Position numbers and translations under genes: made by a program. From Shinella curvata (GTDB lineage: Bacteria > Pseudomonadota > Alphaproteobacteria > Rhizobiales > Rhizobiaceae): a stretch of 64,000 bases of DNA. Below the pieces are notes generated by a model that was given only the letters and a program-made list of their open reading frames with translations, had not been told where the DNA came from and did not search any database. The stretch is from positions 62,001 through 126,000 of the forward strand of contig NZ_JALJCJ010000001.1 of assembly GCF_022899935.1 (NCBI RefSeq), read 5' to 3'. This document shows positions 14,577-23,864 of this stretch, one piece after another (positions within the stretch are counted from its first letter, which is position 1; each line of letters opens with the position of its first letter).

Positions 14577-15680
14577 ATGTATCGGGGCAGGTTGGAACGC
14601 GATCTCAAACTGTGGGCGCAGCAGGGCTTGCTCGATGCGCCGACCGCCGATCGCCTCCTGAAGGAATATGATTCCCGCGAAAGCTCGTTCAGCCTCGGCC
14701 GCGTGCTGATGATGATCGCCGCTCTCCTGATGTCGGCCGCCGTGTTGTTGCTGATCGCCGCCAATTGGGAGGCGATCCCGCGTCTCGTGCGCGTCGTCGG
14801 CATCGTCGCGCTGATCTGGGGCGCCTATCTGACGGGCGGGCTGCTTATCCAGCGTGGCGCGCCGCGCCTTGCCGCAGCCTTCCTTGCCGTCGGTACCGTT
14901 TCCTTCGGCGGCGCCATCGCGCTGATCGGGCAGATGTACCACTTTTCCGGCGATGCACTTCAGGCGATGCTCGTCTGGTTCGCCGGCGCAGTGATTGCTG
15001 CGGCGCTCTTCCGGTCCGGCGCGGTGACCGCCATTGCTGGTTTTCTCGCCTTCGCGGTCGCCTGGACGGACTGGAACGAGGCCTACCGTGCCAGCGATAC
15101 GATGCTGCTCTGGCTGATGCCGCTCATGGCCGTCATCATCATCCTTTTGGTGCGCTACACCGATGCCGGGCGCGTGCGCCACATTGCCTATCTGCTGCTC
15201 GTCGCCTGGCTGGCCTTCATCTATGGCGAACACGATACGCCGACGACCGCCATCATCATCGCATCGCTCGGTGCGCTCGCCTATCTGCTGGCCGCCCTGC
15301 CGCAATCGCCGCTCCACGCGCTGGCCCGCAACGCTGGTGCTGCCCCCGCCTTCTATTCCTATCTCGTGCTGCTGCTCGGCCTGCTCGTCCTCCATTCCGA
15401 GTTCGATGCTGTCGGGGATCGCCTGATGCTCGGCGTCATCACGCTGTTCGTAGCCATCGGCGGCATCGTGTTTTCCGGCAAGGAGAACGGCGCGGTGCGC
15501 TATCTCGGTTACGCGACCTTCGCTGCCGAAACGCTGTATCTCGCCTCCGAGACGATCGGCTCGATCATTGGCACATCCGGCTTCTTCCTGATCTCCGGTC
15601 TCGTTGTCGCGCTGATCGCCTGGGCCGTGATCGTCGTCGAACGCCGCTTTTCCAAGGCTGAAACCAAGGCGGAGGCCTGA
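14577..15680 (+). CDS. DUF2157 multi-pass membrane protein
   Basis: 367 residues. The N-terminal 40 residues are the DUF2157 cytoplasmic motif (LERDLKLWAQQGLLD), followed by about ten to eleven membrane segments, the first near VLMMIAALLMSAAVLLLIAA. The function is unknown. ATG 14577 follows GAGAGGTGGGG and gives the usual N-terminus. It lies 3 bases before the GDYXXLXY gene, its usual partner. Confidence 0.85.
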   Translation: MYRGRLERDLKLWAQQGLLDAPTADRLLKEYDSRESSFSLGRVLMMIAALLMSAAVLLLIAANWEAIPRLVRVVGIVALIWGAYLTGGLLIQRGAPRLAAAFLAVGTVSFGGAIALIGQMYHFSGDALQAMLVWFAGAVIAAALFRSGAVTAIAGFLAFAVAWTDWNEAYRASDTMLLWLMPLMAVIIILLVRYTDAGRVRHIAYLLLVAWLAFIYGEHDTPTTAIIIASLGALAYLLAALPQSPLHALARNAGAAPAFYSYLVLLLGLLVLHSEFDAVGDRLMLGVITLFVAIGGIVFSGKENGAVRYLGYATFAAETLYLASETIGSIIGTSGFFLISGLVVALIAWAVIVVERRFSKAETKAEA

Positions 15681-15683
15681 GCC

Positions 15684-16274
15684 ATGTCGATCCTCTCTTC
15701 TTTCCGCATTCCGCCGATCGCCGCCGCCATCATCGCAGCGTCCCTCCAGACGGCCGTGCTTGGTTATATGGTGGAAGGCCGCGCCTCGATCCTGCGCAAT
15801 GGCGCGGATATCAGGCTGAAAACGCTGCCCGTCGATCCTCGCGATCTGCTGCGCGGCGATTACGTCATCCTGTCCTACGCGATTTCGACGATCCCGAAGA
15901 GCATCGTCACCGGCGAGGTGCCAAAGGTGAATGGCCGTGAGCGCCTCGTCGTGCGCCTGAAGCCCGGCGCGGACGGGTTGTGGACGGCGACAGAGGCGAG
16001 TTTCGGTACTCTGGCTCCGGAGGAGGGCAGTGTTCTCCTGCGCACGCAGCCCTTCGATTATTATTCGGTGACCGACGGCGTTCTGCCGGACAGTCTCTTC
16101 GTCAGCTACGGCCTCGAGCGATATTATGTGCCGGAAGGCGAGGGCAAGGTGCTGGAAGATGCCCGCAATCAGGAGGAGCTCGAGGTGGAGGCCCGTGTGT
16201 CGAAAGACGGCACGCCGCAGATCGCCCGGCTGATCCTGCGCGGCGAACCGGTCTATGACGAACCGCTCTATTGA
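15684..16274 (+). CDS. GDYXXLXY-domain protein
   Basis: 196 residues. An N-terminal membrane segment (about residues 8-27) is followed by an outside domain with the family's name motif, GDYVILSY, after VDPRDLLR, and the C-terminal signature ARLILRGEPVYDEPLY. The role is unknown. It is encoded with DUF2157 proteins in many bacteria, and the 3-base spacing here implies one operon. Confidence 0.88.
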   Translation: MSILSSFRIPPIAAAIIAASLQTAVLGYMVEGRASILRNGADIRLKTLPVDPRDLLRGDYVILSYAISTIPKSIVTGEVPKVNGRERLVVRLKPGADGLWTATEASFGTLAPEEGSVLLRTQPFDYYSVTDGVLPDSLFVSYGLERYYVPEGEGKVLEDARNQEELEVEARVSKDGTPQIARLILRGEPVYDEPLY

Positions 16275-16317
16275 GCGCAAGGGCCGGGAGAACGGTCATT
16301 TGAGTGTCATTTTTCCT

Positions 16318-16345
16318 TTGATCCGCCGAAAACGGGTGATATAGA
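16318..16345 (+). promoter_or_regulatory. Candidate promoter for tRNA-Leu
   Basis: TTGATC and TATAGA are separated by 16 bases and lie about 65 bases before the tRNA. No other good match is seen in this gap. Confidence 0.4.
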
Positions 16346-16409
16346 GACGCCGCGCTCGGAAGGCGCCATGAGAGCGGTATAGCCGCCCGTGGCAACGAGG
16401 TTTCTGAGA

Positions 16410-16494
<85 letters not shown>

Positions 16495-16674
16495 GAGCCA
16501 CAAAACGCGAAAACAACGGGTTTTCGCGCGGCGTGGAGCATTTCAGCGCGCCATTTTGCTTGCCAAAAGGCCACCGAATTCAGTAAAGCCACTGCCGGCA
16601 AATGGACCGGCGGGGTGCTCGCCATAACCGGAACCGCGGTTTGAGCACCGCCAACTCGAAATGAAGGTTTGAAC

Positions 16675-18150
16675 ATGCAGGTTATCGAAACGCTCGCTGA
16701 AGGGCTGAAGCGCGAAATCAAGGTCGTCATCCCGGCCAAGGACATGGAAGCTCAGATGAACGAGCGTCTTGAGGACGTGAAGGGCCGTGTCCGCATCAAC
16801 GGCTTCCGTCCGGGCAAGGTACCCTTCGCCCATCTCAAGAAGATGTACGGCAAGTCCGTCATGGCCGAACTCGTCAACGAGATCGTCCGCGACCGCCCGA
16901 CCGCGATCCTGTCCGAGCGCGGCGAAAAGTCGGCCACGCAGCCGGAAGTCGCGATGACCGAAGACCAGGCCGAAGCCGAGAAGATCCTGAACGGCCAGGC
17001 CGATTTCGAATTCACGCTCTCCTACGAAGTCATCCCTGCGATCGACCTCAAGGACAATTCCGGCATCACCGTCACCCGTGAAGTCGTCGACATCGACGCC
17101 AAGGAAGTTGACGAGCAGATCCTCAAGATCGCCGAAAGCGCCCGCTCCTACGAAACCAAGAAGGGCAAGGCCGCCGATGGCGACCGCGTCACGATCGATT
17201 ACCTCGGCAAGGTCGACGGTGAAGCCTTCGACGGCGGCAAGGACGAAGACGCAGAACTCGTTCTCGGCTCCAACCGCTTCATCCCGGGCTTCGAAGAGCA
17301 GCTCGTCGGCCTGAAGGCTGGCGACGAGAAGGTCATCACCGTCACCTTCCCGGCTGAATACCCGGCTGCAAACCTCGCCGGCAAGGAAGCCACCTTCGAC
17401 ATCAACGTCAAGGAAGTCGCTGCTCCTTCGGAAGTCGAGATCAACGATGAGCTGGCCACCAAGCTCGGCCTCGAATCGGCTGACAAGCTGCGCGAAATCG
17501 TTCGCGGCCAGATCGAAAGCCAGTACGGCTCGGTCAGCCGCCAGAAGGTCAAGCGTCAGATCCTCGACCAGCTCGACGAGATGTACAAGTTCGAAACCCC
17601 GGAGCGCCTGGTCGAAGCCGAGTTTGAAAACATCTGGCGCCAGATCAACACCGATCTCGCTCAGTCCGGCAAGACCTTCGCTGACGAAGACACGACCGAA
17701 GAAGCCGCTCGCGAAGAATACCGCAAGCTCGCCGAACGCCGCGTACGCCTCGGCCTCGTTCTCTCGGAAATCGGCGAAAAGGCCGGCGTCCAGGTAACCG
17801 ACGAGGAAATGCAGCAGTCGCTCTACCAGCAGCTGCGCCAGTTCCCGGGCCAGGAAAAGCAGATCCTCGAATACTTCCAGAAGACCCCGGGTGCCGCCGC
17901 TTCGCTGCGCGCGCCGATCTTCGAAGAAAAGGTCGTCGATCACCTGCTCGGTGAAATCAAGGTAACGGACAAGACCGTTTCCAAGGAAGACCTGCTCGCC
18001 GACGACGAAGACGGCGACGACAAGGGCTCCAAGAAGGCTGCGCCGAAGAAGAAGGCTGCCGCCAAGGCCGAAGCTCAGGAAGGCGAAGACGCCGCTCCGA
18101 AGAAGAAGGCCCCGGCCAAGAAGAAGGCCGCCGAAGGCGACGCCGAGTAA
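16675..18150 (+). CDS. tig: Trigger factor (ribosome-associated chaperone, PPIase)
   Basis: 491 residues. The N-terminal ribosome-binding domain carries the signature NGFRPGKVP (about residues 43-51, G-F-R-x-G-x-x-P). The FKBP-type PPIase domain spans about 160-245 ([19 protein letters not shown]), and the C-terminal helical arms follow. The last 40 or so residues form a Lys/Ala/Glu tail ([15 protein letters not shown]) not present in enterobacterial Tig. Trigger factor binds emerging chains at the ribosomal exit. ATG 16675 follows GAAGG; a strong terminator follows. Confidence 0.97.
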   Translation: MQVIETLAEGLKREIKVVIPAKDMEAQMNERLEDVKGRVRINGFRPGKVPFAHLKKMYGKSVMAELVNEIVRDRPTAILSERGEKSATQPEVAMTEDQAEAEKILNGQADFEFTLSYEVIPAIDLKDNSGITVTREVVDIDAKEVDEQILKIAESARSYETKKGKAADGDRVTIDYLGKVDGEAFDGGKDEDAELVLGSNRFIPGFEEQLVGLKAGDEKVITVTFPAEYPAANLAGKEATFDINVKEVAAPSEVEINDELATKLGLESADKLREIVRGQIESQYGSVSRQKVKRQILDQLDEMYKFETPERLVEAEFENIWRQINTDLAQSGKTFADEDTTEEAAREEYRKLAERRVRLGLVLSEIGEKAGVQVTDEEMQQSLYQQLRQFPGQEKQILEYFQKTPGAAASLRAPIFEEKVVDHLLGEIKVTDKTVSKEDLLADDEDGDDKGSKKAAPKKKAAAKAEAQEGEDAAPKKKAPAKKKAAEGDAE

Positions 18151-18173
18151 TCGGTTCGACATAGCGTATCTGG

Positions 18174-18201
18174 AAAAGGCCGCCCATCGGGCGGCCTTTT
18201 T
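18174..18201 (+). terminator. Rho-independent terminator after tig
   Basis: A perfect 8-bp stem GGCCGCCC / GGGCGGCC with loop ATC is flanked by AAAA and TTTTT. Confidence 0.9.
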
Positions 18202-18310
18202 CGTTCCACGATAGAGGCTGAGGGTACTTTGCCGCCACTCCGCCTGCCGCCTACGCACCAACATCCACGCAGCGGTTTTCCCGCCCGTGGGTTTTCAAAG
18301 AGCATTTCGG

Positions 18311-18370
18311 ACGGGGCGCTGGAAGCTGCCTCGATTGAAATGTTGTATGTGGCACCTTTCAGCGCCCCGT
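18311..18370. repeat. Long imperfect hairpin (20-base arms, 18 paired)
   Basis: Arms 18311-18330 and 18351-18370 pair at 18 of 20 positions. The outer 11 bases (ACGGGGCGCTG) pair perfectly, around an AT-richer 20-base loop. It lies 110 bases after the tig terminator. It could be a structured RNA or an inverted-repeat element. Confidence 0.6.
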
Positions 18371-18873
18371 TCAGCGGTTTTTGCCCGCGACTCCGGTCCC
18401 TCTGCAAAGGCCGGGATTGCGGATGTTGCTCGCCGGTTTCCGAAAGGGCCCATCGCCGTTTTGACATCGCAACCGCACGCTCTGGCGATCTCGACGGAAG
18501 GTTTTGGCCTTCCAGCGTTTTACCCATCCGGCGAACGATGCCGACGCATCCGCCAATCCCGGCCCCCTTTGCGTGCCGCACAGGCACATCCGGCGCGCCG
18601 TCCGGGGCATGAAACGAAGGGATCGGTCCGACACCCCATCGCTTCCCCCATGTCGCCGGAGGGAGATCATTTTCCGCGGGCCCGGTGCGTGAGGTTCTGC
18701 GTCTTCGCCCCACACAACGCGCCGGCCCCGCCTCGCTGCCACGCCTGGCAGTGTATCCGCGGCGGGATGGGGGGATTGTAGGCACATGTTCGGAGGACGG
18801 GGAAAATGTGGTGCGGATGCGGGGATAAACGGAGAGGCTTTGCCGTGTGGCTGTGGGGCCTCGGGTTAAGCCC

Positions 18874-19000
18874 TGACATGACGAAAGCGGAGAGGTGGTA
18901 CGCCAGCCCGGCGTGTGGTGCGGATGCAGACGCGCGGGGCGAGGGCGGGAATGGCGAGGAGCGTCCTTTGAGGCGAGTCGGAGATGAAGAACGAGGGTGC
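18874..19000. repeat. Degenerate tandem repeat, unit 1
   Basis: It begins TGACATGACGAAAGCGGAG and continues AGGTGGTACGCCAGCCCG. It aligns with unit 2 over most of its length with small gaps. A partial earlier unit (GTGGTGCGGATGCGGGGATA, near 18810-18830) precedes it. Confidence 0.5.
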
Positions 19001-19029
19001 CGTGGATGTCCGGAGCTCGGAGCAAGCCA

Positions 19030-19135
19030 TGACATTACGAGGAGAGGTGGTCACCAGCCCAGCGTGCCGTTCGGATACGGGGATGGTGAAAGGGCGTTCT
19101 TTGACGCAGGCAGGAGATAGGGAAAGAGGGCTGCT
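19030..19135. repeat. Degenerate tandem repeat, unit 2
   Basis: It begins TGACATTACGAGGAGAGG and then GTGGTCACCAGCCCAGCG, starting 156 bases after unit 1. Shared blocks include GGAGAGGTGGT, CCAGCCC and a GGCGT/GCGTTCTTTGA-like block. Confidence 0.5.
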
Positions 19136-19199
19136 GAGCGCTGAAGAGGCCGACCCGCATACGCTATCGGTCGATAGGTGGGTGGCTCTTCCTCCCCTC

Positions 19200-19232
19200 C
19201 GTCATCCTCGGGCTTGACCCGAGGATCCATGC
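19200..19232. repeat. REP-like palindrome, copy 1
   Basis: A 33-base element with arms GTCATCCTCGGG / CCCGAGGATCCA around TTGA. Near-identical copies lie at 44127-44160 (inverted) and 44286-44318. The match to the 44127 copy extends into a flanking GCCACACGGCA. Confidence 0.75.
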
Positions 19233-19366
19233 CACACGGCACGACTGCCGAGGGGCACGAGAACAGGCGGGCCAAAAGTGTGCTGTGCGCATTCCGGGAG
19301 GACGTGTTTCGAGGACGGGCAGTGTAGCCGCACCGGAAATGATGTCAGGACGAGCGCCGTTGCGGC

Positions 19367-19999
19367 TCAGTTGGCTTCAGTTGCCTCGGTCTGTGGCCGT
19401 GGAATGGCGACGTGGCCGAAGAAACCTTCGGTGCGGGATCGTTTCAAGGCCCGCTCCAAAGCCTCCTCCTCGAGCTCGATTGCCGAATCGAAGGCGGGCA
19501 CGCCGGCGGCTGCAGCGGTCAGCAGGGTGGCGGCGCGGGCCGCAGCGAAAGGGGGGGCACAATCATCGAAATCCGTACTCGTGCGCGTGGCGCCAAGGGC
19601 GGCGGCGAGCGCCCTCTGGTCCCAAACCAGACCTGCAAGGCGCTGCGATTTTCCAGCAAGACTTTCCCGCGCTGCGGGGGCGGGGAGAATGCCATCCGTG
19701 AAGGCGAGGATGGGTGTGCTGCCTTCGGGGCGATCAGCCTGCGCCTCGGCGACGGACAGCAATGTGGCGAAGCGCTGGAGATCGGCACCGATGCGGCAGC
19801 CGTCGAGTGCGATCGTGGCGGCGCCGGCAACGAGGGCTTTTTGAAGCGTGGCAATATCGGAGTGGATTTCGACCACTACGATGGCGCCGTCGATGTTCGT
19901 TTCCGCGATCCGTTCGATGGGAATCAGCACGCCGCGCCGGTCTGCGGGAATGGGTTGATCGGGGGCGAGAGCGAGCAGGGCGCGGGGAAGCGGTGTCAT
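19367..19999 (-). CDS. Short CitE-like (HpcH/HpaI aldolase/citrate lyase family) protein
   Basis: 210 residues against about 280 for typical CitE-like lyases. The C-terminal half keeps the pattern: LAGLVWDQRALAAALGA, then AARAATLLTAAAAGVPAFDS and a final GFFGHVAIPRPQ in place of the usual GF.GK..IHP.Q. The N-terminal half (GVLIPIERI, DGAIVVVEIHSDI) is shortened and lacks a clear catalytic Arg/Glu/Asp set. It may be a diverged enzyme, a binding protein or a decaying gene. It is divergent from the DUF2336 gene. Confidence 0.65.
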   Translation of the reverse strand: MTPLPRALLALAPDQPIPADRRGVLIPIERIAETNIDGAIVVVEIHSDIATLQKALVAGAATIALDGCRIGADLQRFATLLSVAEAQADRPEGSTPILAFTDGILPAPAARESLAGKSQRLAGLVWDQRALAAALGATRTSTDFDDCAPPFAAARAATLLTAAAAGVPAFDSAIELEEEALERALKRSRTEGFFGHVAIPRPQTEATEAN

Positions 20000-20127
20000 G
20001 GTTTTTCATAGGGCTTTGAGACCGCTTCTGGCAATGACCGGTCCGTTAATGGATATGGTGAACCAATCTTAAACACTTTGGCGATAGCTTGGTTTCAATA
20101 GCGTATTGCAGGCGTTTGGGGCGTCCA

Positions 20128-21255
20128 TTGATCGTTCATGCTTTTCTTCGTTGGGTCGAGACCGCGCGGGCAGCCGACAGGGCGAAGGCGGCGAGCGTGT
20201 TGGCGCGGGCTTACGCAAAGGAGCGCATAGCGCCCGACGACCGACGCGCCGCCGAAATGGCGATGATCTTTCTGCTCGACGATCCCGCACCGAAAGTGCG
20301 CCTCGCGCTGGCCGAGGCCCTTGCCGAATGCGAGGACGCGCCGCGCGCCGTCGTCCTGCCCCTTGCCGAAGACCAGCCGGAAATCGCCGCCCATATCATT
20401 CTGTCGTCGTCGCTGCTGACGGATTCCGACCTTGTGGATCTCGCCGCCAAGGGCAGCGATGTGACGCGCATGCTGATCGCCCATCGCACCTACGTCTCGC
20501 GGGCCGTCTCGGCCGCCATGGCGGAGATCGGCGATGTTCCCGACGTGTTGGCGCTGCTGGAAAACGAGGGCGCCGTATTTTCGCGCCGCAGCATGAGCCG
20601 CATTGCCGACCGGCTCGGCGACGATTCGGAAATCCGCGCGCTGTTGCTTGACCGGGAGGACCTGCCGAGCGACGCCCGCCAGGCGCTGGTGGAAAAGATC
20701 GGAACGGCGCTGGCCGGCTTCGGGCTGATCCAGGCCGCCATCGGCGAAAACCGGGTCGAACGCATCACGCGCGAGGCTTGCGACGTCGCAACGATCGGCA
20801 TGGTCGCGGATGTGGCCGCGGCGGAAATGCCTGGCCTTGTCGAACACCTTCGTCTGACCGGGCGCCTGACGCCGGTGTTCCTGATGCATGCGCTCTGCAC
20901 CGGTCGCGTGGAGTTTTTTGCGGCGGCGATCACCAATCTTTCTGGACAGGCCGAGCGGCGGGTCCGCTCCATTCTTTCCGATGGCCGCGAGGCGGCCGTC
21001 CGCGCGCTCTACGAAACAGCCGGGCTCGGCCGGGACATCAGCGCACTCTTTGCCGAGGCGACCATGTTGTGGCGCCGCGAGGCCAAGGGCGGGCAGGGTG
21101 ACCTTTCCGTGTCCGAGCTGCTTTTGCTGCAGGCACGCGCTGCCGGCAACGCGGCCTGCCAGTCCATGCTGGAACTGGTCGAGCGGCTGGCGATCGCCGA
21201 ACAGCGTCAGACGGCGCGCAGCTATGCGCTGATTGCGTCTCGCGAAGCTGCGTAA
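20128..21255 (+). CDS. DUF2336 protein (HEAT-like helical)
   Basis: About 375 residues, entirely helical and Ala/Leu/Glu-rich, with repeats of the kind PAPKVRLALAEALAECEDAP and PEIAAHIILSSSLLTDSDLV that mark DUF2336. No membrane segment or catalytic motif is seen, and the function is unknown. The frame is open from TTG 20089, but TTG 20128 (MIVHAFLRWVETA) gives the N-terminus I expect for the family; the start is uncertain. It is convergent with the small secreted protein at 21261. Confidence 0.8.
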   Translation: MIVHAFLRWVETARAADRAKAASVLARAYAKERIAPDDRRAAEMAMIFLLDDPAPKVRLALAEALAECEDAPRAVVLPLAEDQPEIAAHIILSSSLLTDSDLVDLAAKGSDVTRMLIAHRTYVSRAVSAAMAEIGDVPDVLALLENEGAVFSRRSMSRIADRLGDDSEIRALLLDREDLPSDARQALVEKIGTALAGFGLIQAAIGENRVERITREACDVATIGMVADVAAAEMPGLVEHLRLTGRLTPVFLMHALCTGRVEFFAAAITNLSGQAERRVRSILSDGREAAVRALYETAGLGRDISALFAEATMLWRREAKGGQGDLSVSELLLLQARAAGNAACQSMLELVERLAIAEQRQTARSYALIASREAA

Positions 21256-21260
21256 CCGCG

Positions 21261-21692
21261 CTAGTCGGCGAAGCGTTTGACGACCCAGCTGTAGCCGTCC
21301 TCGGCATAACGCACCGGCTTGACGACGGCGGCCTTCAGCGAAGCGGTGTCCGGAATGGCCTTCTTCACGAAGTTCAGCGTGCGGGCCGCAAGGCCCTGGC
21401 GTGCTTGCGCCGTCTCGGCGGGCACGGGAATCTCGGCCTGCGTGCTCGTTTCCGCTGGCGTCGTCTCGGGCGCGGTTTTGGCGACATCGGCGGTCATGCG
21501 GTCGCCCGAGCTTTCGCAGACGGCCACGATGACCGGATAGTTCTTGTCCTGATGGCGGTTGATATAGGTCTCCGCCTGCGCATCGCACAGCGCTACGGTC
21601 TGCCAACTCTTCGGCACCGTATCGATATAGTGGCACTGGGTTGCGCTGTCGTCGCAGCCCATGATCGTCATGACGATGAGCGCAGCTTTCAT
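21261..21692 (-). CDS. Uncharacterised small lipoprotein-like protein (143 aa)
   Basis: A very short hydrophobic start (MKAALIVMTIMGC) ends in a lipobox-like TIMGC, then a Cys-rich stretch (CDDSATQCHYIDTVPKSWQ, and Cys near 36 and 58) and a Thr/Pro/Glu linker. The C-terminal 40 residues are helical with YSWVVKRF. I do not recognise a family. An AAAGGA ribosome site precedes the ATG. It sits between the DUF2336 gene (convergent, 5 bases) and parE. Confidence 0.7.
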   Translation of the reverse strand: MKAALIVMTIMGCDDSATQCHYIDTVPKSWQTVALCDAQAETYINRHQDKNYPVIVAVCESSGDRMTADVAKTAPETTPAETSTQAEIPVPAETAQARQGLAARTLNFVKKAIPDTASLKAAVVKPVRYAEDGYSWVVKRFAD

Positions 21693-21797
21693 GGCTGTCC
21701 TTTCCGGGTTCGACAGGTCCGCACGCGGACCTGTCCTGCCGCCGGTTAGAGGCGGGTATTGCCGCGAAAATAAGGCGCCAGCCCGGCCGCTGACCCG

Positions 21798-23864
21798 TCA
21801 GATATCCAGGTTGTCGGCGAAAACAGCGCGATCCTGGATGAAGCGGAAGCGGGCTTCCGGCTTGGTGCCCATGAGGTCGTCGACGGCCGTCCGCGTGCCC
21901 TCGAAATCGACATCGTCAATGGCGACCTTCAGAAGCGTGCGCTTCGACGGGTCCATCGTCGTCTCCTTCAATTGCGCCGGCAGCATCTCGCCGAGACCTT
22001 TGAAACGGCCGATTTCCACCTTGCCACGGCCATTGAACTCGGTGCGCATCAACTCTTCGCGGTGACCGTCGTCGCGGGCATAGAGCGTCTTGCCGCCCTG
22101 ACTGAGGCGGTAGAGCGGCGGCACGGCGAGATAGAGATGGCCGCCGCGGATAAGGTCGGGCATCTCCTGGTAGAAGAACGTGATGAGCAGGGAGGCGATA
22201 TGCGCGCCGTCGACGTCGGCGTCGGTCATGACGATGACGCGCTCGTAGCGCAGATCCTCTTCACGGTATTTCGTGCGCGTGCCGCAGCCGAGCGCCTGCA
22301 CGAGGTCGGAAATCTGCTGGTTGGCGCCGAGTTTTTCACGCCCGGCGCTGGCGACGTTGAGGATTTTTCCGCGCAGGGGAAGAATGGCCTGGTTGGAGCG
22401 GTTGCGCGCCTGCTTGGCCGAGCCGCCGGCCGAATCGCCTTCAACGATGAAGAGTTCGGCGCCATCGGCGGAATTCTGCGAGCAATCGGCAAGCTTGCCC
22501 GGCAGGCGCAGCTTGCGCACCGCGGTTTTGCGGCTGACTTCCTTCTCCTTGCGGCGGCGCATGCGCTCTTCCGCGCGCTCGATCACCCATTCGAGCAGTT
22601 TGGCGGCTTCGCCCGGATTGTCGGCGAGATAGTGATCGAAGGGGTCGCGCAGGGCGTTTTCGACGATGCGCTGGGCCTCGACGGTGGCCAGCTTGTCCTT
22701 CGTCTGGCCGACGAATTCCGGCTCGCGGATGAAGACCGAGAGCATGCCGACGGAGGAGATCATCACGTCGTCGGTGGTGATCATGGCGGCGCGCTTGTTC
22801 TGCGTCAGTTCGGCATAGGCCTTGAGGCCCTTGGTGAGCGCGATGCGCAGACCAGCCTCGTGCGTGCCGCCGTCGGCCGTGGGGATGGTGTTGCAGTAGG
22901 AGTGGATCAGCGAATCGCCGCCGTACCAGGTGACGGCCCATTCCAGCGAGCCGTGGCCGCCGGATTTTTCGCTCTTGCCGGCGAAAATCTCGCGGGTGAC
23001 GGTGTATTCCTTGCCGAGCGTCGCCTGCAGATAATCCTTCAGGCCGCCGGGAAAGTGGAAGACGGCCTTTTCCGGCGTTTCCGAACCCTCGGGCAGCAGC
23101 GACGGGTCGCAGCTCCAGCGGATTTCGACGCCGCCGAACAGATAGGCCTTCGAACGGGCCATGCGGAAGACGCGGCCTGGGTCGAAACGGGCATGGGCGC
23201 CGAAGATCTCCGGGTCGGGGTGGAAGCGCACCTTCGTGCCGCGCCGGTTGTGCACGTCGCCGAGCTCTTCCAGGCCGCCAACAGGCTTGCCGCGCGAAAA
23301 ACGCTGGCGATAGAGCTTTTTGTTGCGCGCGACCTCGACTTCGAGCTGATCGGACAGCGCATTGACGACGGAGACGCCGACGCCGTGCAGACCGCCGGAC
23401 GTTTCATAGGCCTTGCCATCGAACTTGCCGCCGGCATGCAGCACCGTGAGGATGACTTCGAGCGTGGACTTGCCCGGCATCTGCGGGTGGTTTTCCACCG
23501 GGATGCCGCGACCGTTATCGGTGACGGTCAAAAAGCCGTCGGCGTCGAGATTGACGTCGATGAAATTGGCGTGGCCGGCGACGGCCTCGTCCATCGAGTT
23601 GTCGATGACTTCCGCGAAGAGATGGTGCAGTGCCTTCTCGTCCGTGCCGCCGATATACATGCCGGGGCGCATGCGCACCGGCTCGAGGCCCTCGAGAACA
23701 CGGATGGCCGAGGCGTCGTAGCCGCCCGATCCCTCGCTCAGCGGCGGACGGGTTTCGCGGGGGGCTTCGGGTGTGGCGGCAACGGGCTTATCAACCGGCT
23801 TGGCCGGCTGGCGCTCGGGCTCGGAAGGCATGTTGGCGAAGAGGTCGTTGTCGTCGTTCTGCAT
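21798..23864 (-). CDS. parE: DNA topoisomerase IV subunit B
   Basis: 688 residues. The GHKL ATPase has VRMRPGMYIGG, EVIDNSMDEA and GRGIPVE, then TSGGLHGVGVSVVNALS; the TOPRIM part has FIVEGDSAGGSAKQARNR, ILPLRGKILNVA and MTDADVDGAHI. It pairs with ParC to unlink daughter chromosomes. ParE rather than GyrB is indicated by the length, the QAILPLRGKILNVA context and the C-terminus RFIQDRAVFADNLDI. The first 45 residues are a Pro/Glu-rich extension. ATG 23864 was chosen (MQNDDND). Confidence 0.93.
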   Translation of the reverse strand: MQNDDNDLFANMPSEPERQPAKPVDKPVAATPEAPRETRPPLSEGSGGYDASAIRVLEGLEPVRMRPGMYIGGTDEKALHHLFAEVIDNSMDEAVAGHANFIDVNLDADGFLTVTDNGRGIPVENHPQMPGKSTLEVILTVLHAGGKFDGKAYETSGGLHGVGVSVVNALSDQLEVEVARNKKLYRQRFSRGKPVGGLEELGDVHNRRGTKVRFHPDPEIFGAHARFDPGRVFRMARSKAYLFGGVEIRWSCDPSLLPEGSETPEKAVFHFPGGLKDYLQATLGKEYTVTREIFAGKSEKSGGHGSLEWAVTWYGGDSLIHSYCNTIPTADGGTHEAGLRIALTKGLKAYAELTQNKRAAMITTDDVMISSVGMLSVFIREPEFVGQTKDKLATVEAQRIVENALRDPFDHYLADNPGEAAKLLEWVIERAEERMRRRKEKEVSRKTAVRKLRLPGKLADCSQNSADGAELFIVEGDSAGGSAKQARNRSNQAILPLRGKILNVASAGREKLGANQQISDLVQALGCGTRTKYREEDLRYERVIVMTDADVDGAHIASLLITFFYQEMPDLIRGGHLYLAVPPLYRLSQGGKTLYARDDGHREELMRTEFNGRGKVEIGRFKGLGEMLPAQLKETTMDPSKRTLLKVAIDDVDFEGTRTAVDDLMGTKPEARFRFIQDRAVFADNLDI

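Larger units (their letters stand above)
18202..19366. other. 1.16-kb stretch with no convincing gene
   Basis: No frame here has protein-like composition, a ribosome site or a recognisable domain. Frames that stay open do so only because of high GC and give Arg/Pro/Ser-rich translations. The stretch holds an 18-of-20 inverted repeat (18311-18370), two to three degenerate tandem repeat units (about 18785-19140) and a REP-like palindrome (19200-19232). It may contain untranslated RNA or be decayed DNA. Confidence 0.6.

Noticed and set aside
14508-16280. A 590-codon minus-strand frame
   Set aside because: It is antisense to the DUF2157 and GDYXXLXY genes and has charged, repeat-like composition without any domain.
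16506-16528. The 9-bp inverted repeat after tRNA-Leu as a firm terminator
   Set aside because: There is no T run on either strand, so it is mentioned only with the tRNA and not listed as a terminator.
18075-19025. A 316-codon minus-strand frame over the gap after tig
   Set aside because: It overlaps the tig coding end and terminator, has no ribosome site, and its Arg/Pro/Ser/Thr translation shows no fold or motif.
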